Below, one piece after another: positions 1-11,007 of a stretch of 64,000 nucleotides of DNA. Below the pieces are notes generated by a model. That model did not search any database. It saw only the letters and a program-made list of their open reading frames with translations, and had not been told where the DNA came from. Source of the DNA: Buxus sempervirens (taxonomy: Eukaryota; Streptophyta; Magnoliopsida; Buxales; Buxaceae); NCBI GenBank assembly GCA_947561395.2, contig OX387191.1, forward strand, positions 39,201,439 through 39,265,438, written 5' to 3'. Position numbers and translations under genes: made by a program. Each line of letters opens with the position of its first letter. The first letter of the stretch is position 1.

Positions 1-375
1 TCGTGCTTAACCTTATTTCTAATTTTAAATTGAACTTAGACTTTTATTATTCACTCAAATTACCTATATTTTGGACACTAAATAGTATAATTACCATTAG
101 GCCCTTTTTCACCCTTTAAGCCTTAATTTCATTATTTTACATCCAACTAAGCTAAGATTTTGTCTAGTTGAATTTGTTGACTTAATAACTAATTATCTTA
201 TTTTTCTTCAGGAATTTAACAAATTGAAACGACCAAATTACCCTTCCTCTTTAAATTCCTATTTTAACCTCTATATCTCTCTTTAATTCTCCTACTATTA
301 TATTCCTTAGCATTTTCCTCCATAATTTATTTATTAATTATTTATTTTATTTTTAGGAAAATCCAGGGTTTTACA
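1..375 (-). mobile_element. Partial family A LTR cut by the window edge
   Basis: The right end reads CCAGGGTTTTACA. In reverse complement this is a TGTAAAACCC start like those of the other family A LTRs. Only the AT-rich U3 end lies in the window; the rest is off the left edge. The 5 bases after the end (GAGGT, 376-380) would be the target duplication, but the partner copy is not visible. No coding sequence is seen. Confidence 0.6.
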
Positions 376-3300
376 GAGGTCATGTGCATTATATATTAAA
401 CAATCTAGATAACAAGTGATAAGAATATACGAATGGTTGTTGTTAAACGATTATACTGTACACTTAAGCACAAGCATGCACCATCGGGATGGCACTGAAC
501 TATGATACTTTATTTAATATTTTCAACTAACCGCATGTCATGGTTTATCGAATAATAACATGCCTAAACTGTGTTTTCATCGACCATGCATGTGTTGCTT
601 ATTGAGACACCCGTCTCACAGTTGTTTACCATCTTATTTTTCAGATCCATCAATATCTGGTGTGAAGGACCAGACTAGGGATAGAGGCAAGGAAAAGGCC
701 ATTGGGTATAGTGTAAAATCCCAGATTTTAGTAATGAATAAATTAATTATTAAATAGACTAATTGGGTAAATAATATGCAGGAGATGAAATTTTGGTTCA
801 ACCCGGAGGAGGTCAAAGTGAATCGGAGGTGATGGGAGAGCCTATATAAGGTGAGTACATGATTAATCGCCAAGTATAATTTTAATATAATTAATTGTAG
901 TGTGCTATGATATATATTAGTGAGAATTAATTGGGAAATAAAATATACATGAAACTAAGGGAGTTGGTCGAACCACCAAGAGAGTGGGTTGACCCAAAAC
1001 TTTGTTTGGTTTAAGGCTTCAAGGTTTGGCTTAAAGAAGGAGGGCCATATGGTAAAAGGAAATAAATAATAAACTAAACCTAAATATGCATGAAGCAACT
1101 CAGTCCAAACCCAAAGAGAACAACCGTCCACTTTAGTTGTTCTTCTCCTATTCTTCTCTCTTCTTCCTAAAGTAAAACCCTAATCTCCAGAACTTGTTGG
1201 AGCCGTCTTAGATAAGGAGGATGGATTATTTTTGTGCTCAAAAACCCAGGTAAGAGCAAACCAAGAGAAAGTTGTAGTTTTGAAAGTTAGAGCATTGTTT
1301 TTGGTTCCTAAAGATATGATTTTGATCCAGAAGTGATAGAGGATTGACGTGATCAAATAGGCATTCGTTGGGGGTGATTTTGGAGAGCTTTTAGATAAGG
1401 TTTAAGCTTAAAAAACTAGGTAAGTAGTCCCTTTAAACTTGCACAAAAATATTTTCGTGTTTTTTCGATATCCATGTTTATTCGGAAGTTTGATGAGTTG
1501 TTTGCGTGATTTATGATGATTTAATTGTTGGAAATTGCTCCAACATGTTTTTAAAGTGTTTTAGAATGGATTTGATGCATTGGATATTGAGTTGTGGAAT
1601 TTTTATGGAATTTTGCAGAAGTTCGGATTTTCTTCGTATCGGGTCGCCCGAGTAGTCGCTCGAGCGCCCTTTTTATTTTATTAAAACCCGAGAGCAATTT
1701 TTCCAGATTGAATTGATGCCTGAACAGTCGTTCGAGCGATTCATCAAGTGACCAACCCTGAAACGACCAAATTGTTAGGCTGTTCGAGCGCCCAACTGTC
1801 GCTCGAGCGCCCTGTCTGTCAGATTTTTGAAAAGTTACCTTTTAACCTAATTTTTCACTACGTAAGTGTTTTTATCCAACTTTAACCCATGTAACATCAA
1901 GTTTAGGGTATTTGGGGATTGTTTGCATTGGCGGATATTTAAATTTCAATTTTATAGAGATTTTGGGTAGATGTTTCCAAAGAAGCACTTTTACTTGATT
2001 CCGTTGTTCCAGATGATTCAATTTCAAACCAAAGTTATTTTTGTGAGTTCATACACCTGTATTAGGGTGATATGAAGGTATTTGGTGCATCAATGGAGTC
2101 AATACACATCCGGGACATATTTGCCTGTTGAAACCTGGAGTTTGGACATATGACTTGGTGCATTCTGTTTTGGTTTTTGGGTCACAGTTGTGACAAAGCT
2201 GGTGCCTGTTTTCTTATTTTGCACAAGGCGGATTTGTTTATTGGTATACAAATAAGGTTCTGTATTTGTGGGTGTTATTGAGAAGTATGTCAATTCCCTG
2301 GTTTGGTTTTCCGCTGTTGAGTGAGCTTAGTGGTTATATGGATCCATAGAATAGCTAGTAAGTGAAATGTTTATTATAGGGGTTTGAATTTTGTGTAGGT
2401 GGGCCGTACATGTTAACTCATGGTTGAGTTCTTCCATTGATGTTGAATAGCCAAACTGCAGGGCGGCTGGTATACTGTAATTCGGTTAGGTAGCATATTG
2501 GCGCATGTCTACTCTCATACTCTGGTTTAATATTTCATGAGTCCCATGAGGTGAACAATTGGATTTGATCTGTTTTTATTATACTGTTGTATTGTATTGT
2601 GGTTAATTTGATTAAGCGTTGCATATTTTATTGTGGTCAACTATTTGCATGACTACTTACTGAGATGTTGTTTCTCATATTATTATTTATCGGTTTAGTT
2701 TTCAGATATTCGTAGAGAGGACGTTGCTGGGGTAGAGACTCCGGGGGATTACTGTGATTACCAGGAAGAGGACTAGTTCATTCCTGTGTAGGTCCAGGAA
2801 GATATGGAGATCAAAATTTAGTTTTTGTTTAGGGATTGACATTCGATTATTTTATTTGAGAGTTTTGATGTTATTTATGGGATTATTGGAAATTTTATTT
2901 ACATAACTTTACTAGATGTCGCTTGTCTTATTAATTGAACCTTTCCAGACTTTTTGAATATACTATTATTGGTGGTTAAATTCCATGCTTCTTGAAGATT
3001 TGTCATTTATTTCCGCACTCTGATATATTTAATGGAATTTTTTAAGTCTGGATTAGTTGTTTTGAGCCATTATACTAACGAACCAGATTTGGGTTTATGT
3101 TTTTAAATAAACCTGGATCCGGGGCATTACATATAGAGAGGAAGACTTTTACAGACCTACTTAGGATTTATTTTTTTTGTATACGATAGTTGTACATTTT
3201 TGGACATGTAAACCTTACACTTGAGAGGAGTGATTAGTCACCCACATTTTGTAAATATTTTGAAGTCCTTGGGACTTATTACATTTCAACTTTATATAAG

Positions 3301-3456
3301 CACACTTTTGATATTCACAAGTATGAATTGTTTATCACTTGCACCAATAGGAAAAAGTTTTATTTATCTGCATTTCTTTAGGTCGAAAGACCAACCCGTC
3401 ACGACCTGGGACAGGGGGATGCCTTGGAGAAGCGTACCTGGTTCTGGGGCGTGACA
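376..3456 (+). mobile_element. 3' part of a family A-related LTR, split by another LTR
   Basis: The pieces at 376-711 and 3137-3456 read as one sequence once the LTR at 712-3131 is removed. The right end, CTGGGGCGTGACA at 3456, is the mirror of the LTR start TGTCACAACCTGG at 41982. Other stretches also match that LTR, for example the CACCCGTCTCACAG and AGGCAAGGAAAAGGCC areas. So this is the 3' end of a plus-strand LTR of that subtype. It appears inserted in the pol fragment that follows. Its own 5' end is cut off or replaced by the LTR at 1-375. Confidence 0.65.
712..3131 (+). mobile_element. Solo LTR, family A (Del/Tekay-like), 2,420 bp
   Basis: It starts TGTAAAATCCCAG and ends GGATCCGGGGCATTACA. 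A perfect 5-bp duplication TATAG lies on both sides (707-711 and 3132-3136). No second LTR or internal coding region is present, so this is a solo LTR left by LTR-LTR recombination. A TATA-like CCTATATAAGG lies near 841, and donor-like AG|GTAAG sites lie near 1250 and 1430. A GC-rich block of repeated CGCTCGAGCG-type words occupies about 1640-1812. The reverse-oriented copy at 11008-13501 is its closest relative in the window. Confidence 0.93.
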
Positions 3457-4545
3457 ATATGTGTTTCCACTTCCATTAAGGAATGGGAAGTAGCTGTAGT
3501 AATCTAGGAGAATGGTTGTGCTTAGCTTTCGCTTGCTGACACACTAGACATTTGGATACAAACTCAGCTATTTCTCTTTTCATGCCACTCCACCTTTCAT
3601 GCCACTCCACCAATAAATATCTCTCAAATTCCGGTACATTTTAGTACTTCCTAGATGCACAGTATATCTCGTTCTATGACTTTCTTCAAGAATGACTGTC
3701 TTGATGTCCTCATCAAGCTCTTTGGTTTTAACCAACTCTTCATCTACCAACTGCCCTGCTATGATCCTCTCAATCAAATCTAGCTCAATTTGTAACCATG
3801 CTACACTCACACCTCCACTAGACAATTTGAACTCCCCAGGCCAATTTCTAATCTCATCAATAAGACTACATTGACTTGCCATGAATGATGCCAAGGTGGC
3901 AACAGAATCATCTGCTTCTCCTTTGCAGCTTAGTGTATCTGCCGCAACGTTGGCCTTTCCAGGATGATATTGGATGGTGCATCTGTAATCTTTCAATAAA
4001 TCCATCCACCTTCTTTGTCTCATTTTCAAGTCTCTTTAAGAAAAGATACCTCGGGCTTTTATGTTATGAGAAAATCTCAAATTTAGCTCCAAATAAATAG
4101 TGGTGCCATATTTTCAAAGCAAATACAATGGTGGCCAACTCCAAATCATGTGTAGGATAGTTACGCTCATGGGGTCTAAGCAATCTATAAGCGTAAGCTA
4201 CTACCCTGTCAGATTGCATCAACACACATCCAAGTCAAATATGTGACGCATCATAGTACACCACAAACCCATCATTTACTGTGGGTACAATAAGAACTGG
4301 AGCTGTGGTCAACCTTTTATTTAGCTCTTGGGAGCTTGTTTCACACTTCTCATCCCACTTGAATGCTACAGCTTTCTTTGTCAAATTAGATAGTGGGGCA
4401 GATATCTTTGAAAATCCTTCAATGAATCTTCTATAATAGCCTGCCATAAAAAATGTAGGGTCTTTTGATCTCTTTTTCTGAAAATATTCCAATAGAACCT
4501 TAGCATCTCCTTTCTTCATGGTCACTTTCCGCCTATAGTGCAAAT
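3457..4545 (-). pseudogene. Decayed Del/Tekay pol fragment (RT end, RNase H, integrase zinc region)
   Basis: On the minus strand, from high to low coordinates, the order is as follows. First comes the RT end with [14 protein letters not shown] (ORF 4235-4543). Next is the RNase H tether with KRRLTTAPVL-like and YYDAS motifs. Then RNase H with RWMDLLKDYRCTIQYHPGK (3580-4029). Last is the integrase zinc-binding region with CLVCQQAK (about 3490-3600). Frames are broken. A short duplication of the words for CATGCCACTCCACC sits near 3580-3610. The RNase H to integrase join is shorter than in the element at 52300-52867, which suggests an internal deletion. The rest of the integrase would lie beyond the LTR insertion at 3456. 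Domain identity is clear; the piece is not functional. Confidence 0.85.
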
Positions 4546-4559
4546 AATTATTATAGTCT

Positions 4560-5174
4560 ATAATAGTAAAACCAATATTCCCAGAACCTCATGCTTGTCA
4601 ACTCATGAGTTCCGTGATAGTAGAAGGCGCTACACCAGAACTGCCAGCGTATCAACTTGAGCTGCTTGTGCAATAGTCAATTTTCTATGGGACCTTAATA
4701 AATGAACCATCTTAAGTTGAACTAATTCATGATTATACAATGGCTCGAAATTTGTGACTTAAAACTTACCATCACACTTCATCCTAATTCTCATTTTTGC
4801 TTTGCATTCAATCCTTGTCTCAATGCTAGGTTTTTTACATTTTCTTCTCGCCATTTATCTATTTCATACTTTCCTTCTCGAGAGCAACAAAAAATTCTAT
4901 CAACAATAACACCAAATTTTCTATGAACTTTATTTCTTTGAATACTAAATCTTGTCACTCTAGCATAGTTATTATAAAGCATTTCTACCTCTTCATTTGA
5001 TTTGGACTCCTTTCCAATGTTTGGTATGTAATTCATTTGGTTCACCTCTTCTATGCAACCATTGTGCTTATTCAAGTTATCAGTGTATCTAACTATATCG
5101 CTAATGAAGTCCTCATTTCCCATCGATTTACAACTGGCTGCCTCCACATATTTTTCATTCATTTTTATTGTCAA
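4560..5174 (-). pseudogene. FAR1/FHY3-related (FRS) DNA-binding domain relic
   Basis: The minus-strand frame 5174-4791 carries KSNEEVEMLYNNYARVTRFS followed by IFCCSREG. This matches the start of the FAR1 DNA-binding domain, a zinc-finger region of FAR1/FHY3/FRS transcription factors derived from Mutator-like transposases. After a frame break near 4790, the other frames continue the family pattern, with NHELV and LLRSHRKL near 4660-4740, interrupted by stops. The downstream end meets the retrotransposon pol fragment near 4550, so the gene looks truncated there. FAR1 proteins are much longer than the piece seen. It may be a relic of a host gene or of a captured Mutator copy. Confidence 0.65.
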
Positions 5175-7337
5175 AAAGATTTATTAGAAAATTTCATAAT
5201 GCTACTAACTATTATAAACAATTTCTATGCATAAAATTTATGCTACATAAAAATCAAATGAGAGTTTAGGTATCATCTAGAAATAGATGATTAAAGGTAC
5301 TATCTTTCATCTTATTGGGTTATTTCAACAATGCAAGGTAACAAACATGAAATAAGTTTCTTGATATATTAACAAACATGATTAGTGAAATATGGAAGAA
5401 GATGGCTTAATTTTATCATTTATCCAAAGTACAAGACAATAGCAAGTTTCCTAGGTTTAAAAAAAAAGGTAAAACAGGAAAAAAGAAGAACAAGCAAAAA
5501 GTCCACTTAAATGCAAGCTAAAACATGAAATGTTTGAAGCATGAAAGTAAACAATTCAATAAAATAGTTATATAAATATAAGCATTTCTTAATCTGATTT
5601 AATGAGAAAGGAAATTTTTTTAAAGACAATTCACATGAAGCATTATCGTAATATCATGTTATAACATTTTAACAAATAATAAGCAAACTTACATCAACTG
5701 CATCAATTCCCTTGTCCATAAGATCAATCTTTTTTAATACACGAAATGTTCTCTTTCTTGAAATATCAACAAAAAGAAGTGAAAATTGAAAAGGCTTAAA
5801 AATTACATCAATATATATCAAAACAAAAATAATAAACTAAAGTTTTGCCTTTCAAATGACAATAAATAAAGAACCCAACGATTAGTTAGTACCACTGAAA
5901 GCAACAATGATGAACAGATGAAAAATCATGAACCTCTACTCAACTAGAAAGTGTATCAAAATTCCACAAAACAATAACAAGTTTCCTAGATAGAACAGAA
6001 ACTTTCATTTCGGTGCCCTCGAAATGGGAAATATTCCTAATATGTAAAAAATCTAGAAGAAATATCGTTTTTCAGGGAAATATTCCTGATATGTATATTT
6101 CAGTGCCCTCAAAATGGGAAATTAGGTAGAATTTCGTGAAAATTCTAGAAAATTGAAGAACAGCAATAGCTATAGGAGGGACATCATTGAACAGTGTGGT
6201 TCATACTAGAAGAAACCGAATGGTATTCTGATCTAATAATCTACATGTCTGTGTACCTAAGTACCTTGCATGGATCAAGTCTGCAATGGACACTATATTT
6301 TGATGTGATTGTAGGTGAGATGTAACATACCTTGTTTTTTTTTTAATGTGATTGTAAGAGCCTAGATGAGGCAGTGATTGTAGATGAGGGGCAGTGGTTG
6401 TGGAGTTTAGGAGAAGATGGAGTGGGATGATTGCAGAGAGAGGACTCTTTCAAACTTAAACAACACGATCACGTAATGTCTACCAATACAACTAAAAATC
6501 TATTCCCATTCAACAAACTACCCTATCCCAACTCTATTCCACAATGCATCTAGAATATTTGAAGTGCATTGAGTCCACCTTCCGCTCACGAGCTGAGCCA
6601 GTGCTCTCTTTCGAAAAGGTGAACCGCTATTGTTGACAGCCAGCCCTTATTTGGATGCTCTGTATCTAAAAGCAAGAGTCAATTGATGTTCACCTCTGCC
6701 CTTGATCTGATGAGCGATCTTGAATAGTTCAAGGCAGGGATTCAAGGTAGCGATTGCAAGTGAAAAAACACGTATAGAACATGTTGAGTTCAGGAGAAGG
6801 TGGTGGAATGATGCCGGACATCTGGAATGAATATTGTAGTGGGAAATAATGTTGTCGTTCTCAACGTTCGACATCCTCTGAGGAGAGCGACACCAAACCA
6901 GTGGATTTTTTTTTCTTTGCTATTTGGGCGGAAGCGGGAAGTAGGATGTTTGAAATATTTGTTCTTTTTCTTAATTTTTGTGTTTTTCGTTTTGAGCAGT
7001 ATGTGAGGAGACGAAGAGATGTCTTCGCTAATGTCTAATGTGAGGAGGTTTGAGGACGCGTGGTGAAGATCCGGCGGAGCTCCAGCCGATATTCGGTAAC
7101 TTGTTCCGACAAACACGGGGGCCTCTTTTTTAAGGTTACTAACACATAACTAAAGTAAACTAAGAGAAATGCCCTTAAGCAAGTTTCTGGGTGCCAAGCT
7201 AAACTGGGCCAAAGGCAACAGTGGTTTGAGCCAAATGAAATCATCTACCACATATGTTATTGTTCATAAAAATACTATCACTTTAAGTTAGGTTAAGTAT
7301 TTGTCTAATCTTAGCATGAAGATAAAAACAATTATGA
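5175..7337. other. AT-rich stretch; possible upstream part of the FRS relic
   Basis: No gene can be supported. About 5690-5760 holds a minus-strand open stretch ending in a donor-like GATG|GTAAGT-type site, which could be a small exon of the FRS relic. About 6005-6125 holds a diverged direct repeat (GTGCCCTCRAAATGGGAAAT). The 6650-7110 segment is richer in GC and pyrimidine on the minus strand, like a 5' leader, with two overlapping short minus-strand frames (6647-6874 and 6790-7116) that match nothing I recognise. Confidence 0.4.
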
Positions 7338-7513
7338 TGTAACAACCCGACCCCACAAACAATGATATTATCTGCTTTGGCCCATTGGGCCCTACGGTTT
7401 TGTTCATGGGTTTTACGCCAAAAAAAGCTTTGTTACCTGAGAGAGTTATAGGCCTATGTATATGGACCTTCACTTTTTCCTCCCTGAGCAATGTTGGATT
7501 CTAGGATCTCACA
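7338..7513 (-). repeat. TRIM 3' LTR
   Basis: This is the 176-bp terminal repeat of the TRIM, TGTAACAACCC to ATCTCACA on the plus strand. A related, interrupted copy lies at 17301-17428 and 20253-20281. Confidence 0.85.
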
Positions 7514-7657
7514 ATCCACCCCATAAGGCTGTATTTCCATGTGCGATAGCTTGCTAGCCCCAGTAGCCTGCCACCTCACATGTAGCCCACTTACATACAC
7601 TAGGCAATATCAAAGTCCTACAATTTCTGTTGTCAAGGTCTGACTTTGATACCATTT

Positions 7658-7820
7658 TGTGACGACCCAATCCTAACAACAACAATATTGTCCACTTTGG
7701 CCCATTGGATCTCATGGTTTTTACCCAAAAGGTCTCATGACTTGAGGGATTTACAAGCCTACATATATGAAAACCTTCATTTTCTTCTTCCTGAGCAATA
7801 TGAGATTCCAAGATCTTATA
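7658..7820 (-). repeat. TRIM 5' LTR
   Basis: This is the 163-bp terminal repeat next to the primer-binding site (plus strand reads GACTTTGATACCA at about 7642-7654). It is diverged from the 3' LTR, so the insertion is not recent. Confidence 0.85.
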
Positions 7821-8422
7821 TATGAATTCTATTTTGGGATCCTTGGACACATTAATTGTCAACATTATAAATATGTATTATAAATAGAAGATATAAAAAT
7901 CACTGTTAATTATAAATATATATTGACTTTTTTCTAATTGCTTTTAATCTTTGAAACTCCATCCTCTACAAATAAAAAAAAAAGTAAAACTCATACACCT
8001 TAGTTATGTATCTTCCTTTAGAGCAAGATCAATAATGTAATTTTCTCAATCAGTAATTTGGTTTCAATTTTTTTGATTGAGAGATATAAATTTTTCTCTA
8101 AGCAATCAACTAGTCTATGAAGTCTTTCAATACAAGCGGGGGGCATAGATATGCAGAAAAAAAGAAAAGAAAATATGTTATATTTGTTTGTTTATGGTTT
8201 TTGTTGTGGAATTCTTCTTGCATTTTGGACTACGATTAAAATACTAATCTGGACGATCTTCAAAATATCTTATGTTTTGATGTCTAGTTGTCTTCAGTAA
8301 GAACTTTCCTACACTGTGCTAATTATTGTGGCCACTATGACCACTTGCAAATCACTTTTTTTCTGCCCATTTGTCCATTATTGCAGGGGCTTGGTTGGTC
8401 TCTCTGTCTTCCTCAATACAAT
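7821..8422. other. AT-rich spacer, nothing recognised
   Basis: The stretch contains the TRIM duplication copy, then AT-rich DNA with short poly-A runs. I see no ORF, RNA gene or repeat structure that can be supported. Confidence 0.5.
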
Positions 8423-10775
8423 TGTAAAACCCCGAATTTTCCCTAAATAATAAATTAAATTAATAAATAATATTATTGAGAGTTATAATTGATGGAAATA
8501 TTTTATTATTGTAGGGGATGATCTAATTAGTGGAGATCCAGAATTAGACGTAGATCTGACCGTCCGATCATGAGATATCGAGGTATGTATTCTGATTGGG
8601 CGTGCGTATGGAGTTTTGTGTATGTAAGATACATGGGATCGGAGAGTATAAATACCAATTAAAATAACCTAAAACTTACACGTTGTATTTTCGCTCGTCA
8701 ACTTCAGCCGCAAGCGACAAGCGACCGAACGACTGAGGGAGAAGAAGAAGGAGGAAGAAAGGTCTGGTTTTTGGAGTTCTTCGTTGTCCTGGGGTTATAT
8801 CAGGTCTGTGAGTGTAGTTGGTTGGAGAAGAAGGAGAAGCACGCACGTTTAAGAGGTAGGTGACACCGTTTACACTCGTTTTTGTATTTAACGTTAGTTT
8901 AATCTTCAAACCATGTTTTTATGATGTAGATATATGTATGATGCATGATATAATCATTACAAGTATTATGGGATTGCTTAGAATAGGAAAAATCACGTTT
9001 TGGAAGTGTTTCTGTTCGTTTTTGGATGACCGCCGACCTCAACTGTACTCGGCGATCAGCGGCGATCCTCGGCGCTAGTTAAAAATATTAGATCGCCGAA
9101 GACCGCTGGAAGACGTACCATCGGTGTCCTATTTTGCACTACCGCTGACCACAGACTGCAGGGGCGATCCTGAGCAATCCTAGGCGCTCTGTTCAGATTT
9201 TGCAGATTTTCGAAATTTCAAACCTTGGTTCAATTCCAAACTATTTTTAGACAATTTTAATGATTAAATAAGATGTTTTAAGACCAAAATAAATTATTTG
9301 ATTCTTTGCTTTAAAGAAAAATAAATTAGGAAGATATTTAGGACATTAGTTGCAAAACTTTGAAAGTAATTGAGAAATCTAGTTTTTGGAAAATCTAACT
9401 ATTATTTGATTATCAAAACAACTCTAAATGACACTATAAACCAGAAAACTTTATAAAGAGAATTTAGAACTCAGATGACCGAATATTGAAATAATTGACA
9501 GATTTAACCTTTATATGCCGCTAGGCACCAACCCTTATAGAAATATTATATTTTAGGGAATTTTGGAGTCTAGTGGGCATAGCTGGTTATGGATCCATAG
9601 TTGTTGCTAGATAGCTGAGGGACATGTCATTTGGGTTGAGTTACTCCTATATGCGACGCGCTTCCTTTGCAAGTTAGTTTGTCTGGGAAGGTCCTATGTC
9701 TGGAGGGACACCTCGGTGAGCCGCTGGTGATTCCCTGTACATGTGGATAAGTGACCATCTCCATGTATTGATTATGGTGCTGCATTCTGGTGGTACATGT
9801 CAACTCTGATGGGTACGTGTGTAATAAGTCAGTGACTACGGCTCTTGTTTAAGCTGCGCTGCATGGGACTTGAGTATCATTAATAGCATTGCTCCTAAGC
9901 TGCACGGTGGTATAGCAATTGGTTGAGAATCATCTCAAAAGGTCTATTTATCTTTGTGAGTCCTACAAATGACACTGAAATCACAACACTTGTTATTATT
10001 ATTATTGTATACATGCTGGAGGCATGTGATTGAAATATTGATCGGATGTGACTGTTTAGTGCATCCTAGCAATGTATGAATTATGTCATTGATTTTGATA
10101 TTGGATTCTTATAATGGAACTTGCTGAAATTCATCTCTAGAACTGTTTATCATACTGTTTTGTATTCATGAATGATACGAATGATTATACGAGCCGGCTT
10201 AGTCGATATTGCTTAATCGTGCACGAACTGTTATTTTACTTATATAAACTGTTTAATCATGCATGTGTTACCTACTGGGATATTCGCATCTCACCCTACT
10301 TTTATTTCATTTTTCAGCTGATACGCGAGAGGGGGATCTTAGTGATTTCCAGGGAGAGGTAGCTGAGTATACACTGGAGGATTACTTTTACCTGGATATT
10401 GTCTGAGGTGGATGATTGATATAGACTTAGTACTTTTGATTAAACTATTATTCATTTGGATTTGATGTACTAGAGAGATGAGAGAGATAGTAACCATTTT
10501 ATTTTACCAGACTTTGATATTAATGATTGATGATTAACTTTAATGTTTATTTGAGGATTTTAGACTACACTTCCGCACATACTTGTTTCTGCACTCTGAT
10601 AGTTTAATTAATTGAATGGATTTTAATTCTTTAGTCTGGTATATTCTTGATGTATATTTGATATGGGCCAGTAACACCTCGGATTTGGTTGTTGAACTGA
10701 ATTCAGGTTGTTATAGTAGCGAACCGGGTTCGAGTCAGGTGCCGGTTTGCATTGACCCGGGTTCGGGGCGTTACA
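8423..10775 (+). mobile_element. Solo LTR, family A, 2,353 bp
   Basis: It starts TGTAAAACCCCGAATTTTCC and ends GGGTTCGGGGCGTTACA. A perfect duplication ACAAT lies on both sides (8418-8422 and 10776-10780). The TATA box TATAAATA is at 8647-8654, and a donor-like AG|GTAGGT site is at 8856. A GC-rich block built on CGGCGATC words (about 9028-9190) sits where other family A LTRs carry CGCTCGAGCG words. Its ending is most like the LTR at 52868-55722. Confidence 0.93.
8647..8654 (+). promoter_or_regulatory. TATA box of the LTR at 8423
   Basis: TATAAATA lies 224 bp inside the LTR, followed by a GA-rich leader. It is the likely retrotransposon promoter. Confidence 0.6.
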
Positions 10776-11007
10776 ACAATATCCGCATCTTTAAAGATCA
10801 ATATCTAAACTCATTTATACATCCTTAACGATCAGTAACTTGATTCATTTTAATTGTTATGTTGTTGGGGTTGGATTTTGTGGGATTTGCATAACTTGTG
10901 CACATTAAAGGTAGTAGGGGCAAATCCAATACACCTAGGAATCTATCCAATACAGCTCAATTGTGTTATCATTCTATTAGATTATGGGATATTATTTGCT
11001 CACCAAC

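Larger units (their letters stand above)
7338..7820 (-). mobile_element. Complete TRIM element (terminal-repeat retrotransposon in miniature)
   Basis: Two similar direct repeats of about 176 bp (7338-7513) and 163 bp (7658-7820) flank a 144-bp interior. Both repeats contain the words GCTTTGGCCCATTGG (or CACTTTGGCCCATTGG) and CCTTCA...CTGAGCAAT. Right beside the inner edge of the 7658 repeat, the minus strand reads TGGTATCAAAGTCAG after a 3-bp spacer, a primer-binding site for initiator tRNA-Met. A perfect 5-bp duplication TATGA flanks the whole unit (7333-7337 and 7821-7825). It has no coding capacity, so it would depend on another element for mobility. The 7658 repeat has lost the canonical CA (reads TTATA). 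Confidence 0.9.
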
